Assembly: GCA_947502635.1 (NCBI GenBank)
Contig: CANNAN010000003.1
Span: 434,001-498,000 of the forward strand
DNA from: an uncultured Flavobacteriaceae bacterium
GTDB taxonomy: Bacteria > Bacteroidota > Bacteroidia > Flavobacteriales > Flavobacteriaceae
Length of the DNA stretch: 64,000 nucleotides
Reading direction: 5' to 3'
Below the pieces are notes generated by a model, which worked only from the letters and a program-made list of their open reading frames with translations, had not been told where the DNA came from and searched no databases. The position numbers and the translations under genes are program-made. Below, in pieces: positions 35,082 to 45,400 of the stretch; positions within the stretch are counted from its first letter, which is position 1; every line of letters begins with the position of its first letter.

Positions 35082-37067
35082 TAGTTTATTTTGATAACTT
35101 TTAATTTCATCACGCAATTTAGCTGCAATAATAAAATCTAAGGCTTTTGCAGCTTCTTCCATTAATTTGCGTTTTTCTCGAATTTTCTTTTCTAATTCAG
35201 GTTTTGTTAAATAGTCACTTTCTGGTTCTGCAGCCTTTAAAGCTTCTAATTCATAACTATAGGTACTTACTGAGTTCTTGGATAAAACGTTATCTAAACT
35301 TTTATTAAGCGCCTTAGGTGTTATATTATTTTTTGTGTTGTAAGCAATTTGTTTTTCACGTCTGTAATTAGTTTCGTCAATAGTCTTTTGCATACTATTG
35401 GTTATTTTGTCAGCATACATGATGGCTTTACCATTCAAATTTCTTGCAGCTCTACCCACTGTTTGTGTCAATGAACGTGTTGAACGTAAAAAACCTTCTT
35501 TATCAGCATCTAAAATAGCAACAAGAGAGACTTCAGGTAAATCTAAACCTTCTCTTAAAAGATTAACACCAACTAAAACATCGAATAGCCCTTTACGCAA
35601 ATCTTGCATAATTTCTACACGCTCTAAAGTATCCACATCACTATGAATATAACGACAACGAATTTGTATTCTGTCTAAATATTTAGTGAGTTCTTCTGCC
35701 ATTCGTTTGGTAAGTGTTGTAACCAAAGTACGTTCATCTTTTTCAATACGTTGCTGTATTTCTTCTATTAAATCATCAATCTGATTTAAACTTGGTCGTA
35801 CTTCAATAATAGGATCTAACAACCCTGTAGGCCTAATGACTTGCTCTATATAGATGCCATCTGTTTTTTGAAGCTCGTAATCTGCAGGCGTAGCACTAAC
35901 ATAGATAACTTGATTTTGAATGGCTTCAAATTCTTCAAATTTTAATGGACGATTGTCCATAGCTGCTGGTAATCTAAAACCATATTCCACTAGGTTTTCT
36001 TTTCTACTTCTATCACCGCCGTACATAGCATGTACTTGAGAAATAGTTACATGACTTTCATCTACCACCATCAAATAATCATCTGGAAAATAATCTAATA
36101 AGCAGAAAGGCCTTGTTCCTGGCATTCTACCATCGAGATAACGTGAATAATTTTCTATACCAGAGCAATAGCCCAACTCTCTAATCATCTCTAAATCAAA
36201 TTCAGTACGCTCTTTAAGTCGTTTGGCTTCTAAATGTTTACCAATATCTTTAAAATAATCATGTTGTTTTACCAAATCATCTTGAATGTCTTTAATAGCA
36301 CCTTGTAATACGTCTGGAGACGTGACAAACATATTGGCAGGATAGATGGTAAGTTGGTCGTATTTTTCAATAACCTCATTGGTTTGAATGTTGAACGATT
36401 CAATATCTTCGATTTCGTCTCCAAAAAAATGAATTCGAAAAGCATCATCAGCATAACTAGGGAAGATATCTACTGTGTCACCTTTTATTCTAAAGTTTCC
36501 GTGCTTAAAATCAGCTTCTGTTCTAGAATATAAACTTTGTACTAATTGATGCAATAGTTTTGTTCTGGAAATGACTTGATCTCGTTTTAAGGAAACGACA
36601 TTTTTTTGAAACTCAATAGGATTTCCAATACCGTAAATGCAAGATACCGATGCTATTACTAGCACATCTCGACGTCCAGATAATAGAGAAGATGTCGCAC
36701 TCAAACGCATTTTCTCAATTTCTTCGTTGATGGATAAATCCTTTTCTATGTATACACCAGAAACAGGAATATAAGCTTCCGGTTGATAGTAATCATAATA
36801 AGAAACAAAATACTCCACGGCATTATTAGGGAAAAACTGTTTAAACTCCGAGTATAATTGGGCTGCGAGTGTTTTATTATGTGCCAAGACCAGAGTTGGA
36901 CGTTGTACTTCTTCAATGACGTTAGCCACGGTAAAGGTTTTTCCAGATCCTGTTACACCAAGTAGGGTTTGATATTTTTCATTAGATTCAATGCCACCAA
37001 CAAGTTGTTTTATGGCTTGGGGTTGATCTCCCGTAGGACTAAATTCGGATTCAATTTTAAATTGCAT
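35064..37067 (-). CDS. uvrB: Excinuclease ABC subunit B
   Basis: This 667-residue nucleotide excision repair helicase-like protein has Walker A GVTGSGKT (37-44) and the damage-probing beta hairpin FVSYYDYYQPEAYIPVSGVYIEKD (about 88-111). It also has the DESH motif (VVDESHVTI), helicase motifs including VGVNLLREGLDLPEVSLVAILDADKEGFLRS and QTVGRAARN, and the C-terminal UVR domain (about 625-665) that binds UvrC. Length is standard. The large T9SS gene upstream ends only 27 bases before it, without a terminator, so read-through from that gene is possible. Confidence 0.97.
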   Translation of the reverse strand: MQFKIESEFSPTGDQPQAIKQLVGGIESNEKYQTLLGVTGSGKTFTVANVIEEVQRPTLVLAHNKTLAAQLYSEFKQFFPNNAVEYFVSYYDYYQPEAYIPVSGVYIEKDLSINEEIEKMRLSATSSLLSGRRDVLVIASVSCIYGIGNPIEFQKNVVSLKRDQVISRTKLLHQLVQSLYSRTEADFKHGNFRIKGDTVDIFPSYADDAFRIHFFGDEIEDIESFNIQTNEVIEKYDQLTIYPANMFVTSPDVLQGAIKDIQDDLVKQHDYFKDIGKHLEAKRLKERTEFDLEMIRELGYCSGIENYSRYLDGRMPGTRPFCLLDYFPDDYLMVVDESHVTISQVHAMYGGDRSRKENLVEYGFRLPAAMDNRPLKFEEFEAIQNQVIYVSATPADYELQKTDGIYIEQVIRPTGLLDPIIEVRPSLNQIDDLIEEIQQRIEKDERTLVTTLTKRMAEELTKYLDRIQIRCRYIHSDVDTLERVEIMQDLRKGLFDVLVGVNLLREGLDLPEVSLVAILDADKEGFLRSTRSLTQTVGRAARNLNGKAIMYADKITNSMQKTIDETNYRREKQIAYNTKNNITPKALNKSLDNVLSKNSVSTYSYELEALKAAEPESDYLTKPELEKKIREKRKLMEEAAKALDFIIAAKLRDEIKSYQNKLEKLKV

Positions 37068-37094
37068 TTTACAAAATTAAGCAAAATATGTATG

Positions 37095-40000
37095 CTATCG
37101 TTTTAAAGTAAAATGTCCTGAAAATTCTCTGCCGTCTTGTAGAAAAACTCTAAACCAATAATCATCTGTAGGCAGTTGTGTACCATTAAAAGTGCCGTCC
37201 CAACCATTAGATTGAACCGATAGCTGCTTTAACAATTTGCCATATCTATCATAAATTAAAACAGCACTATTTGGTTGAACTACAGTACTTATACCTTTAA
37301 TTTTCCAGTAATCATTAATAGTATCACCATTAGGGGTGAAATATTTGGGGTGCCCTATCACAGAAATTGGAAGCATAGAAGTTCCACAAATTTCGTCCCT
37401 AACATAAATAGTATAAAAACCAGGCCTTACATTATCAAAGGAAGGGTCTTCTTGATATACTATAAATGAAGAATCTTCTGCTTTTAAGGCATATTCATAG
37501 TCACCTTGTCCTAGATTAGTAGGATCAATAGTCACCGAATTGTTTTCAGATAAATCTACTATAGTAACGGCATCTTGGGTAATATTTGCTACTTCTGAAG
37601 CCTTTACCTCAACATTTAAAGTTCTAGAACAACCCGTACCGTCCGTTTTAGTTAAAGTGACTGAGTAGGTTCCAATTGTTGATACATTATCTAATGTCGA
37701 ATTATTAGAAAGTATTGTGCCGTCCTCGTAAGTCCATTCATAGGTAAACGATTCGGTAGTGCTAGCTTCTATGGGATCTAACATTACAGAAAATGTTGGA
37801 TCGGAAGTACAAACAATTTCTTCTGGATTGATGGTGAATTCTGGCAAAGGATTAACGACAAGGTCAATATTTGTAGTTGCCATACAAGAGGCGTTGTTAG
37901 GATTTATAACCTCTACTAAAATGGTTTGATTTTCTGAAATTAAAGGATTTGGTAAAGAGGTACTGTTTGTTACTAAAACGCCATTTTCATTAATGTAATC
38001 AAAGTAGATTTCCATACCTGTTTGGTTCCCTAAAATCGTACTATTAAATGTTGAAGTATTAAAAGGGAATGCACCATCATCATCTAAATCATTCAAATCA
38101 CCGTCACATACTACTTGTATTGGAATTTGATTTGCAATTGGTTGAACATCTATTCTAAATTCAATAGTTGTTTCGTCATAACAAGGACCATCAGGAGCGG
38201 CTGTATTATTATTAGTTACCCGAGCTGTAATCGTTTGTGAAGTTGATAGAAATGTATTTGTAAAAGGACTTGAAATTAAATTTCCATCAAAATCTGTTAA
38301 TTGATTACCAGAAGCATCAAAATAAGAAACAGAGACATCCGCTAGACTTTGTCCATTTAACAAATTTGTTTCTAAACTGGCTGTGTTAAAAAGAAACCCA
38401 TTATTAGGATCTGCATCATCATCACATTCTATAAAAGGAGATATATCATTAGCAAATGGTAAGGCTTCAACATTTAGCAGTACATGGGCTCCTAAGGCTA
38501 GACAGTCATTGGCTATATTACTATCAACTCTTACATATATAAATTGCGATCCAGGGTATCCAATATTTCTATAATTTGAAATATTGGTAATTTCATTAAT
38601 TTCAGCCAATGCATCAGTTTCATTTCTGTAATAGCGTGGAGGTAAAGGATTTTGTCCTGGTGGTATAGAGCTTAAAATAGTACTCGTTACACTACTAAAA
38701 TCGAACATTGCAATACCATCTCTATCATCATTATTCATAGTATTGAGACCATTGATATCTAGAAAGTCATCACATTGATTAAAAGTTAATAGAAATGTAG
38801 ATGGGATGACTGTTGTAGATACGCTTAATTGAATCTCAGAAGCTCTGATACATCCAAAAGACGATTCTACGCTTGCCCAAACAACATCTGTACTAATAGA
38901 TCTGTTAATAAATGCGATTGGGTCGCTAATATAATCAGGACTGGTAGTATCTCCAGAAATAGCGGCAGCCTGTGTTAAGAAATAAGTAAACGTTTCGTTT
39001 GATGCATTTGTAGAAATTTCATTGTTAGCTTCTGTTAAATTAAAAGGACTGAAACCAAGGGTTGTTGGATCTTCATCATCACATTGTATTAATGTGACAG
39101 GAGAATTTATGATGGGTAGCGGGCGTACTGTTAATTCAATATCATTTGAATATAACCCACAACTATTACCAGCCACGTTTAAGAAAGCGCGATATTGATA
39201 TGTATCTATCGACAACGGTGCTGATGTAATATTTAAATTAATGGTTTGGGAACCACTATATAAGGTATTATTAGTTATTGTACTCCAATTAACACCACCG
39301 TCTGTACTTACTTCCCATTGAATTGTATCAATAGTTGATGTTACTATAGATATAGTTGTATTTGACGCTTCGCAAACTTCTGTATTAGCAGGTTGTGTTG
39401 TAATAGATATAGGAGCAAAATCTAAATAATTACTATTCGGAATGGTATAACCATCGCTAGCATTAGTAACTAATCCAGTAGCATTTGTTGTAACAGGATT
39501 ATCACCTAATATATCATCTCCATTGGCGTCAGAAAAGCCAGCTTCAATAACATCACTGCATGTATCGCCATCACTATCTAAATCGATATAAGATAAAATC
39601 GAATCATTATCTAGGTCATTAGGCGTATACCCAATGATATTGCTGTCGGGGGTGGTTTCAGCAGCATCTGCCCATCCGTTTATACCATAAGTTGGACCAT
39701 CTTCAATGCCATCTAAATTAGTGTCTGATAATAGTGTGCCTAATTGTCCAGATTCTATTAAATCGTAGATCCCATCATTATCACTATCTAAATCGTAAAA
39801 ATCATAAATAGTATCCGCATCAGTATCTAATGGTATAGCGTTAATATCAAAAATATCATCTAATCCATTAGTATCTACATCTGTATTCGATAATATTACT
39901 AGCTCACCGCTATTTTCAATGATATCGGGAAGGCCATCATTATCACTATCTAAATCCCATTCGTCTTTAATACCATCTAAATCGGTATCTTTTTTAAAAC

Positions 40001-42257
40001 AGGTGAGTGATATGACACCACTAAATGTAGATGCTGTGGCTGTATTTGACAACTTATGAATAAAAGAAAAACCATCCACTTGATTAGCGAAAAATTGGTA
40101 TGGCGTATTACCTGAAGGTGAGGGGTTTATTTTATAGTGAATTTCAGATCCCGAAATTTGAGTCACACCAGTTTCAAAAACACCGTCAAAATTGGAATCA
40201 ATTAGCAAGCGGTTATCTGGGTCAACAAGTGTGATGTTTTTATTTACGGGTGAAATCTTGGCAATAAAAGATTCTCCAGAGATTGTTGTGTGTGTAATTG
40301 CTGTATCCTCCATAAATTTCACATTTACAAATTCTGTAAAAGCCAGTGAATAGGTGCTTTCTGCACTTGATGCTGGTTGAACAATACTTGTAAAATTACC
40401 GCTATTAGTACCAGATATGGTATTTGTTGTATTTCCTGAACTATTATTTTGACTGAATACCGATGTGGTTATTGAGGTATTAATTGAATTGTCTTGAAAA
40501 ATAAGTTGTGGTTGGTTGGTATTAGAGATGTTTATCATGACATCACCTCTTGATTCTGTACAATTAAGTATACCATCATTATCATTGTCTATATCAATAT
40601 TATCAATAATACCATCATTATCAATATCATCAGGGCAGATACTTACTGGAATTTCAGCAGATTCTAACCTGTCTGATGTACAGGTGATAATTCCAATGAG
40701 TTTATATTTACCAGGTACTGTAGGTGTTAAAATAGGATTACTTATAAGCAGATTTTGGAATCCTGTTCCATCATCAAACCACCATTCAAAACTGTCAAAA
40801 TTTTGAGTATTAGCAGCTTCTAAGGTGATATTTGGAATACAGTTCCCAAGTGTTGCAAATTGCGCATCAAAATTAATTTCTGGTGCCGAAGGAAAACCAG
40901 AATAAAAACTTCCAGATGTTGCTGCACCATTGAAATTAAAATAAGCGCAATATAATTCATCACTACTTTCTACAGATATATTTCCTGAAAGCCCAGTAAC
41001 TTTATAAGTTACATAATCAGGTTTACCATTAACAGAACTAGGACCAGTTGTAGAAAAACTAGATATAGAGGTGTTATTAATTGTTACGGTAGCTCCAGAT
41101 TTTGTAACTACGGTAATGCCTCCATTATAATTAGTATTTCCGATGTTTTCGATATTAGCTATATTATCCAGTTTCCCTCTGGCTTCACAGCTTAAAGGAG
41201 GTACAAAAAACAATCCCTGATTGGCTTCATCATTTGTCGCTCCTACACCTTGATATGCAAAGACAGGTAAGGAGGTTTCAACGTACATATTGCCGTTAGT
41301 ATTGTAGTTATTTCCCTCGATTAAATAATAATCGCCAGCATTTATTGTTGCTACAGAAGTATTGCCATTTATGCTTATCGTTGTATTATCTGAATGAGCT
41401 ACAATTAAAATATTTTCCCATCCATTTTCACCACCACCTTTAACAAAAATATATTCTGTACCAACTTTAGACAGATCTACAATTTGGTCTATGCCATAAT
41501 CTCTACTACTACCATTATGAAAACTACCATTAGTTGATCCACAATTCACTACGATCGGTTTATTTGAACTTATTAAACTTCCTATTAATCCATCACGGTT
41601 AATAACAGAGGAGCTACTATTTGTTGCGATGGTATAGCTCTCTCCTTTATTTAAAGAAGTGCTTATAGGAGTCGTTCCACTATAATTTTTTATAATAATA
41701 CCAGCAGGAAGATCGCTAAAAGAGACCTGCGTATTATCTTCGGTAGCCATAACTGAAGCAAAATTCAAATAATTATCTTGAGGATTTTCATTTGTATAGC
41801 TTCCAACTCTAAAAGTAGTTCCTAGAGCAGAAAGCCCTTTGCTTACTAAAGCACCTGCCTGAGCTCCGCCTCCTGCATTCATTCTTACAGATACATAAAT
41901 TGTACTTTCAGCTTCAATAATATATCCTTTGTTATTGACGATCACACTGGTTTGAGCTGAAGGGATAAATAATTGCCCATTTCCTGAACCCAATGGTATT
42001 TGTTGTGGATTTGTATTTGAAACATTACCCGTTATATAACTAGATACTGGTTGGCCTACAAGCTTGATTGTATATGGAATATCAGTAGCACTGGGTGTTG
42101 ATAAATAGATGTATTGATCTCCTGGATTGGCATTTCCAAATTCTGCGTTGGTTAATGGCGGGATGTAATGTGTTTTACTTAATTGAGAATAGCCTTGTGT
42201 AGTGATGGTGAATATAAATATTAACAATATTTTTTTATAAAAAGCACAAAATTGCAT
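37095..42257 (-). CDS. T9SS type B surface protein with IgGFc-binding-like N-terminus (1720 residues)
   Basis: The very large exported protein has a signal peptide (1-25), an IgGFc-binding-like N-terminal region (about 30-470), an Ig/PKD-like domain (about 470-545), and aspartate-rich calcium-binding TSP3-like stretches (about 547-570 and 700-900; DNDGI, DSDNDGL). Another Ig-like domain is followed by four copies of an acidic repeat starting with a QCDDE-type motif (about 1045-1480). A further Ig-like domain and the T9SS type B (CHU_C) sorting domain complete it (about 1625-1720: YFTPNGDTINDYWKI, YDRYGKLLKQL, GWDGTFNG, PTDDYWF, HFTLKR). It is probably secreted through the outer membrane as an adhesin or matrix protein. 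No PorP/SprF-like gene is adjacent. Confidence 0.9.
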   Translation of the reverse strand: MQFCAFYKKILLIFIFTITTQGYSQLSKTHYIPPLTNAEFGNANPGDQYIYLSTPSATDIPYTIKLVGQPVSSYITGNVSNTNPQQIPLGSGNGQLFIPSAQTSVIVNNKGYIIEAESTIYVSVRMNAGGGAQAGALVSKGLSALGTTFRVGSYTNENPQDNYLNFASVMATEDNTQVSFSDLPAGIIIKNYSGTTPISTSLNKGESYTIATNSSSSVINRDGLIGSLISSNKPIVVNCGSTNGSFHNGSSRDYGIDQIVDLSKVGTEYIFVKGGGENGWENILIVAHSDNTTISINGNTSVATINAGDYYLIEGNNYNTNGNMYVETSLPVFAYQGVGATNDEANQGLFFVPPLSCEARGKLDNIANIENIGNTNYNGGITVVTKSGATVTINNTSISSFSTTGPSSVNGKPDYVTYKVTGLSGNISVESSDELYCAYFNFNGAATSGSFYSGFPSAPEINFDAQFATLGNCIPNITLEAANTQNFDSFEWWFDDGTGFQNLLISNPILTPTVPGKYKLIGIITCTSDRLESAEIPVSICPDDIDNDGIIDNIDIDNDNDGILNCTESRGDVMINISNTNQPQLIFQDNSINTSITTSVFSQNNSSGNTTNTISGTNSGNFTSIVQPASSAESTYSLAFTEFVNVKFMEDTAITHTTISGESFIAKISPVNKNITLVDPDNRLLIDSNFDGVFETGVTQISGSEIHYKINPSPSGNTPYQFFANQVDGFSFIHKLSNTATASTFSGVISLTCFKKDTDLDGIKDEWDLDSDNDGLPDIIENSGELVILSNTDVDTNGLDDIFDINAIPLDTDADTIYDFYDLDSDNDGIYDLIESGQLGTLLSDTNLDGIEDGPTYGINGWADAAETTPDSNIIGYTPNDLDNDSILSYIDLDSDGDTCSDVIEAGFSDANGDDILGDNPVTTNATGLVTNASDGYTIPNSNYLDFAPISITTQPANTEVCEASNTTISIVTSTIDTIQWEVSTDGGVNWSTITNNTLYSGSQTINLNITSAPLSIDTYQYRAFLNVAGNSCGLYSNDIELTVRPLPIINSPVTLIQCDDEDPTTLGFSPFNLTEANNEISTNASNETFTYFLTQAAAISGDTTSPDYISDPIAFINRSISTDVVWASVESSFGCIRASEIQLSVSTTVIPSTFLLTFNQCDDFLDINGLNTMNNDDRDGIAMFDFSSVTSTILSSIPPGQNPLPPRYYRNETDALAEINEITNISNYRNIGYPGSQFIYVRVDSNIANDCLALGAHVLLNVEALPFANDISPFIECDDDADPNNGFLFNTASLETNLLNGQSLADVSVSYFDASGNQLTDFDGNLISSPFTNTFLSTSQTITARVTNNNTAAPDGPCYDETTIEFRIDVQPIANQIPIQVVCDGDLNDLDDDGAFPFNTSTFNSTILGNQTGMEIYFDYINENGVLVTNSTSLPNPLISENQTILVEVINPNNASCMATTNIDLVVNPLPEFTINPEEIVCTSDPTFSVMLDPIEASTTESFTYEWTYEDGTILSNNSTLDNVSTIGTYSVTLTKTDGTGCSRTLNVEVKASEVANITQDAVTIVDLSENNSVTIDPTNLGQGDYEYALKAEDSSFIVYQEDPSFDNVRPGFYTIYVRDEICGTSMLPISVIGHPKYFTPNGDTINDYWKIKGISTVVQPNSAVLIYDRYGKLLKQLSVQSNGWDGTFNGTQLPTDDYWFRVFLQDGREFSGHFTLKR

Positions 42258-42287
42258 AGGTTTATTCTTAAAGTATTAAGATGTTTA

Positions 42288-42326
42288 AAATGAACTAAAT
42301 ACTAAAATATAGTATTTAGTTCATTT
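42288..42326. terminator. Strong hairpin between two T9SS genes
   Basis: AAATGAACTAAATACTA (42288-42304) and its exact complement (42310-42326) form a 17-bp stem with a 5-base loop, 124 bases after the 1633-residue gene. Read leftward it ends in TTTT. It is a terminator for that gene or a leader hairpin for the next one. Confidence 0.65.
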
Positions 42327-42449
42327 AGACTTTATAAAATAAGGTTGGTTTAATTTTTTTAGATAAAAAGAATAAAAAAGCGATTATTCCATAAAATAAT
42401 TGTTAAAATTGCTTTACTTCAATAATAAATGGAATAGTATTATAAAATA

Positions 42450-45400
42450 TTAGCGTTTTAAAGTGAAGTGCCCTTTTAGATTAAAAGCATTACCATCTTG
42501 AATCACATTGGCAGAGAACCAATAATCATCAGAAGGCATGTTTTGTCCGTTGTAAGTTCCGTCCCAACCTACAGATGTATGTGGTAAGGTTTTAAGAAGT
42601 TTTCCATGTCTGTTATAAATATATACAATCGTACCTGGTAATAGCTCAATACCTACAATATGCCAGGTGTCATAAAAACCATCGCTATTTGGTGTGACAA
42701 ATTTCGGGATATCTATAACGACGACATCTCTCGTTATATCCATACAGCCATTTAAATCTCTAACTGTGACAGTATGTTTGCCATATGTTACATTTTCAAA
42801 GGTGTTAGATGTTTGTGGGGTACCATCGTCTAGTATAAACACATAATCACCAATATTACTAGTATCAATATCAACTGTAATACTGTTTGGGTCTGCAAAA
42901 TCGACTGTTGTGGTAAAGTTTATGGTAGCTGCTTCAGATTCTATAACAGAAAAATTATGCGTATATGGACAATCATCACCTATTATGTACGGTCTAGTAA
43001 CTGTTACCGAATAATTACCTACATCATTTATATCATCTAGTAATATTTCTGAGGTTGTTGCACCAGTAGACCACAAATAGGTATCATTTGGATTATCAGT
43101 TTCTGCACTAATAACTAAGGGTAAATTATCTATACATAGTGGTACTATATCACCAATGGGAATAACAGGTAAAGGATTAATACGTGTATTAAATTCCGTT
43201 ATATCAAAGCAACCTGTATTATTATTATCAATACGAGCATAAATGGTTTCATCATCAAATGCTATGTAATTATTGTCTATAGCACTAATACCTGCTTCGG
43301 CATTGGCTGGATCATTGTAATAGGAAATGGTATATTCTGAAGCATTTTGAGTTCCTAAAACAGTATTGGCAGTTAATGCGGGTAAATCAAATTCAAAAAG
43401 ACCATCAAAATCATCATCACAAGAAATTATGCTTGGGATTGTGTTAGCAATGGGGTTTTGGTTTATTTGTAGTTCAAATGAAGGTGCAATAAAACAGCCT
43501 GTAGTGATATCTGAGACTCTTATAAATATGGTATGACTACTTGTTGTATAGTTAAAAATATTATTTAAAGGAGAGACATTATTGTTAGCATCATTTTGTG
43601 TGCTGTGATATGAGATATTAACTAAACTAGGATCATCCACAATCAAAGTATTAACTGTAGACAAATCGAAAGTATCGGTATCATTATCACATATAGGAAT
43701 TGATGTTATGGTATTAGTAGGTGGTGGCAGGTTGACTACTAATTCTAGAGGAACGACGCTAAAACATTCGGTAAGGGTATTTGCTACTTTGATATAGACC
43801 GTTTTTGCATCCGAATTAAAATTTGATGGATCTGGTATTTCGTTGGTGTTGTCTAAACCATCATCTTGGTTTATATCTTCAAAATTTTCAAAGTAGTTTG
43901 TTATAAGATTGGTTTGAATTCTATCTAAAATTTCAAAATCTGACGTTGTTAAATCGAATGTCGTTGACCCATTATAGTCTTCGTCACAGAGTATTAACCC
44001 GGTAGGAGTGGTTATTTCTGGAGATGCTATGATATTTATGCCAATTGGTTCAATAATATAGCATAACGAATCATCGCTTTCAATTCTGGCATATATGGTT
44101 TGTGGGTTTCTTGTATTTGTATAATTGAGAGGTAATGCATTTTGATTGTCTTCTGCATGACTTCTGGTAAGATGAAATGTTATATTTAAGGGTTCAGGAG
44201 GTGTAGATCCTTCTATTTCTAAGATTTTTTCATTTAAATCAAAGCTGTCTATACCGTCATTACTAATATCATCACATCTTAAAAAAGGAGTAGGGACATT
44301 ATAATCGGGATCTGGAGATACTTGTAATATAAATGAAGCTGTATCAAAACAACTGGCATCTGTTATATTTTCTACACGGACATAAATGGTTTGGGGACTG
44401 GATGTATTTTTATAAAGAGCATTTTTATCTATGGCGTTAGCAATATTTCCAGATGTGGCATCGATTTCATCAACAAAATAATATACTTCTTTACCTGTTT
44501 GACCATTTAAAATCTCTAAATCTTTATCAACTAATAAGAAATCAGCAGTTCTGCCACCAATGGTTTGACAAATTTGAAAGTTATTAATAGCAGGAATATC
44601 GGGTAATGTATTCACAATAACTTCAAGTTCTACAATATTATAACATCCCGAAGTATCCGAAGTACTTTCCACTCTTATATAAATAGTTTGAGTCATCGCA
44701 TTAAATGCAGTTGGAGTGCTAATAGGATTTGTAAAGGTATCAGCATCCTCAAAAGAGGTGAAAAAATCTATTTCTAAACCAGTTGGGTTAGCTACTGCTT
44801 CAGCAATTTTATCTTCAAGGTTTATAATAGAAAAACCATCGTCATCGTTATCACAAATAATGAACGGAGTTGGTTGAGATGCAGCTGGGGCTAAAACAAC
44901 TTCAATTTCGAAAAAATTAGTTGTAGCACATCCTGTATCATCATTAGTAATTCGAGCGTAAATAGGTTCTATTGGGCTTGTATTGGTATAAAAATCAGGT
45001 AATTGGTTGGATATAATGTTGTTATCTGCATCTGCAGCAGTAGGGAAATAGGTAACAAAAAAATTGGTGTTACCATTTGTCACCATATCGTCATGCGAAT
45101 GCAGATCAATACTAACGATACCATCATCATCTGTATCACAATAAGGAACTGGGTCTGCGGGGGTAAATTGTAATATAGGGTTGACAATAAGTGTTATATC
45201 ACCAACTTCTGAACAATTACCATTGTTTAGACGCACATATAATAATTTAGGGCTTGTTGCTTCGTATAAGACCCCTTTAGGAATTGGATTTGTATCTGTA
45301 TCTCTTTCTCCTTCAGTTTCATAAAACGTTACAGTAACTGGATTTGGTAAATCGTTAGAGATAAAAGTTTCTACTGAGGTGAGATTAAATTCTAAAGTAT